This document shows positions 63,723-64,000 of a stretch of 64,000 nt of DNA, piece by piece. The translations under genes and the position numbers were made by a program. The notes below the pieces were generated by a model. It did not search any database. It was given only the letters and a program-made list of their open reading frames with translations, and was not told the DNA's origin. Position 1 is the stretch's first letter. Each line of letters begins with the position of its first letter. Source of the DNA: Chloroflexota bacterium (GTDB taxonomy: Bacteria; Chloroflexota; UBA6077; JACCZL01); contig JAUJPG010000005.1 in NCBI GenBank assembly GCA_030447245.1, positions 90,049 to 154,048 of the forward strand, given 5' to 3'.

Positions 63723-64000
63723 GTGAGCACGACGGCCAAGACGCCCACTGCCCGGTTGGCCGACCAGGTACAGGACGCACTCGGTGCCGATCTGGCGCGG
63801 ATCTATCGCACGATGCTCCTGACCCGCCGGCTCGACGAGCGGATCTGGCTTCTCTCCCAGCAGGGCCGGGTCGCGATCGCGGGCCCGGTCCGCGGCCACG
63901 AGGCGGCCCAGGTCGCCAGCGCGTGGGCGCTCACGCCAGGCCGCGACGTAGTCTACCCCTACTACCGCGACATCGGGGTCGTGCTCACGCTCGGGGTGAG
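63723..64000 (+). CDS. thiamine-dependent dehydrogenase E1 component, alpha subunit (5' part)
   Basis: Ninety-two codons before the window ends. LARIYRTMLLTRRLDERIWLL, GPVRGHEAAQVASAWAL and DVVYPYYRDIGVVLTLG are the start of an E1-alpha of the pyruvate or branched-chain 2-oxoacid dehydrogenase complex. GTG with GAGGTG four bases upstream. Beta and E2 genes should follow. The ORF track omits it because its stop is outside. Confidence 0.9.
   Translation, partial: MSTTAKTPTARLADQVQDALGADLARIYRTMLLTRRLDERIWLLSQQGRVAIAGPVRGHEAAQVASAWALTPGRDVVYPYYRDIGVVLTLGV

Noticed and set aside
1-64000. tRNA, rRNA, prophage, insertion sequence, CRISPR
   Set aside because: I looked through the intergenic regions for TTCGAATCC-like T-arms, transposase motifs and regularly spaced repeats and found none; a covariance or HMM scan would be decisive.

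Overview
The window is 64 kb of contiguous, high-GC bacterial chromosome, gene-dense on both strands. It is almost all housekeeping and catabolic genes; I see no phage, transposase, integrase, CRISPR array, rRNA or tRNA. The source is most likely a member of the Chloroflexota (Thermomicrobia-like or a related uncultured lineage). That is inferred from a tryptophan-operon T-box in a GC-rich genome, secreted proteins with a 'TFGYP' motif that I associate with Chloroflexota, decaprenyl-phosphate phosphoribosyltransferase-type UbiA, and consensus sigma-70 promoters mixed with possible leaderless starts. No 16S or other marker fixes the taxonomy.

Layout. 1-4.3 kb (-): rpsP-khpA-rimM-recO-dnaX, a translation, RNA-maturation and replication/repair run read leftwards. 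4.4-9.3 kb: a membrane-anchored molybdopterin oxidoreductase, a polytopic GT-C-like glycosyltransferase, a UbiA prenyltransferase and a site-2 protease. 9.3-13.6 kb: tyrA, two secreted proteins (one with an HExxH motif) and a class I glutamine amidotransferase-like hydrolase. 13.9-16.9 kb (+): an SBP-ATPase-permease importer of the NitT/TauT type, followed by a convergent polysaccharide deacetylase whose 3' end runs antisense into the permease. 18.3-22.6 kb (-): trpD-C-B-A, tightly overlapped, behind a complete T-box riboswitch (specifier UGG) and a near-consensus promoter. 22.8-32.9 kb: an SDR, an L,D-transpeptidase, two SAM methyltransferases (one apparently starting with CTG), a frameshifted amidase, a beta-hydroxyacid dehydrogenase and a large secreted clan GH-A-like glycosidase.

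33.1-45.8 kb (-): the complex I operon nuoA-B-C-D-E-F-G-H-I-J-K-L-N, read leftwards from a promoter near 45.79 kb. nuoM is absent between nuoL and nuoN. nuoC carries two compensating single-base indels, and a 21-bp perfect inverted repeat lies between nuoI and nuoJ. 45.9-50.1 kb (-): NAD(P)H-hydrate dehydratase, a histidine phosphatase, a thiolase and an acyl-CoA dehydrogenase. 50.3-58.1 kb: a peptide-type ABC importer (SBP, two permeases, no ATPases) in one run with an N-acyl-D-amino-acid deacylase, then divergent FAH-family and M42 peptidase genes. 58.1-64 kb: DedA, threonine synthase, a 2-hydroxyacid dehydrogenase, a CinA-type molybdopterin-binding protein, a PAC2 protein, and the start of an E1-alpha dehydrogenase cut by the window edge.

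How the genes fit together. Two amino-acid units are visible: tryptophan, sensed through uncharged tRNA-Trp, and threonine, with tyrA separate. Complex I feeds the respiratory chain. The thiolase and acyl-CoA dehydrogenase are fatty-acid or branched-chain oxidation enzymes. The peptide importer, D-aminoacylase and aminopeptidase look like a peptide or D-amino-acid scavenging unit. Homopolymer-type indels in nuoC and the amidase suggest that some breaks are sequence errors rather than biology. High GC also creates very long antisense open frames (up to 639 codons) that are not genes.
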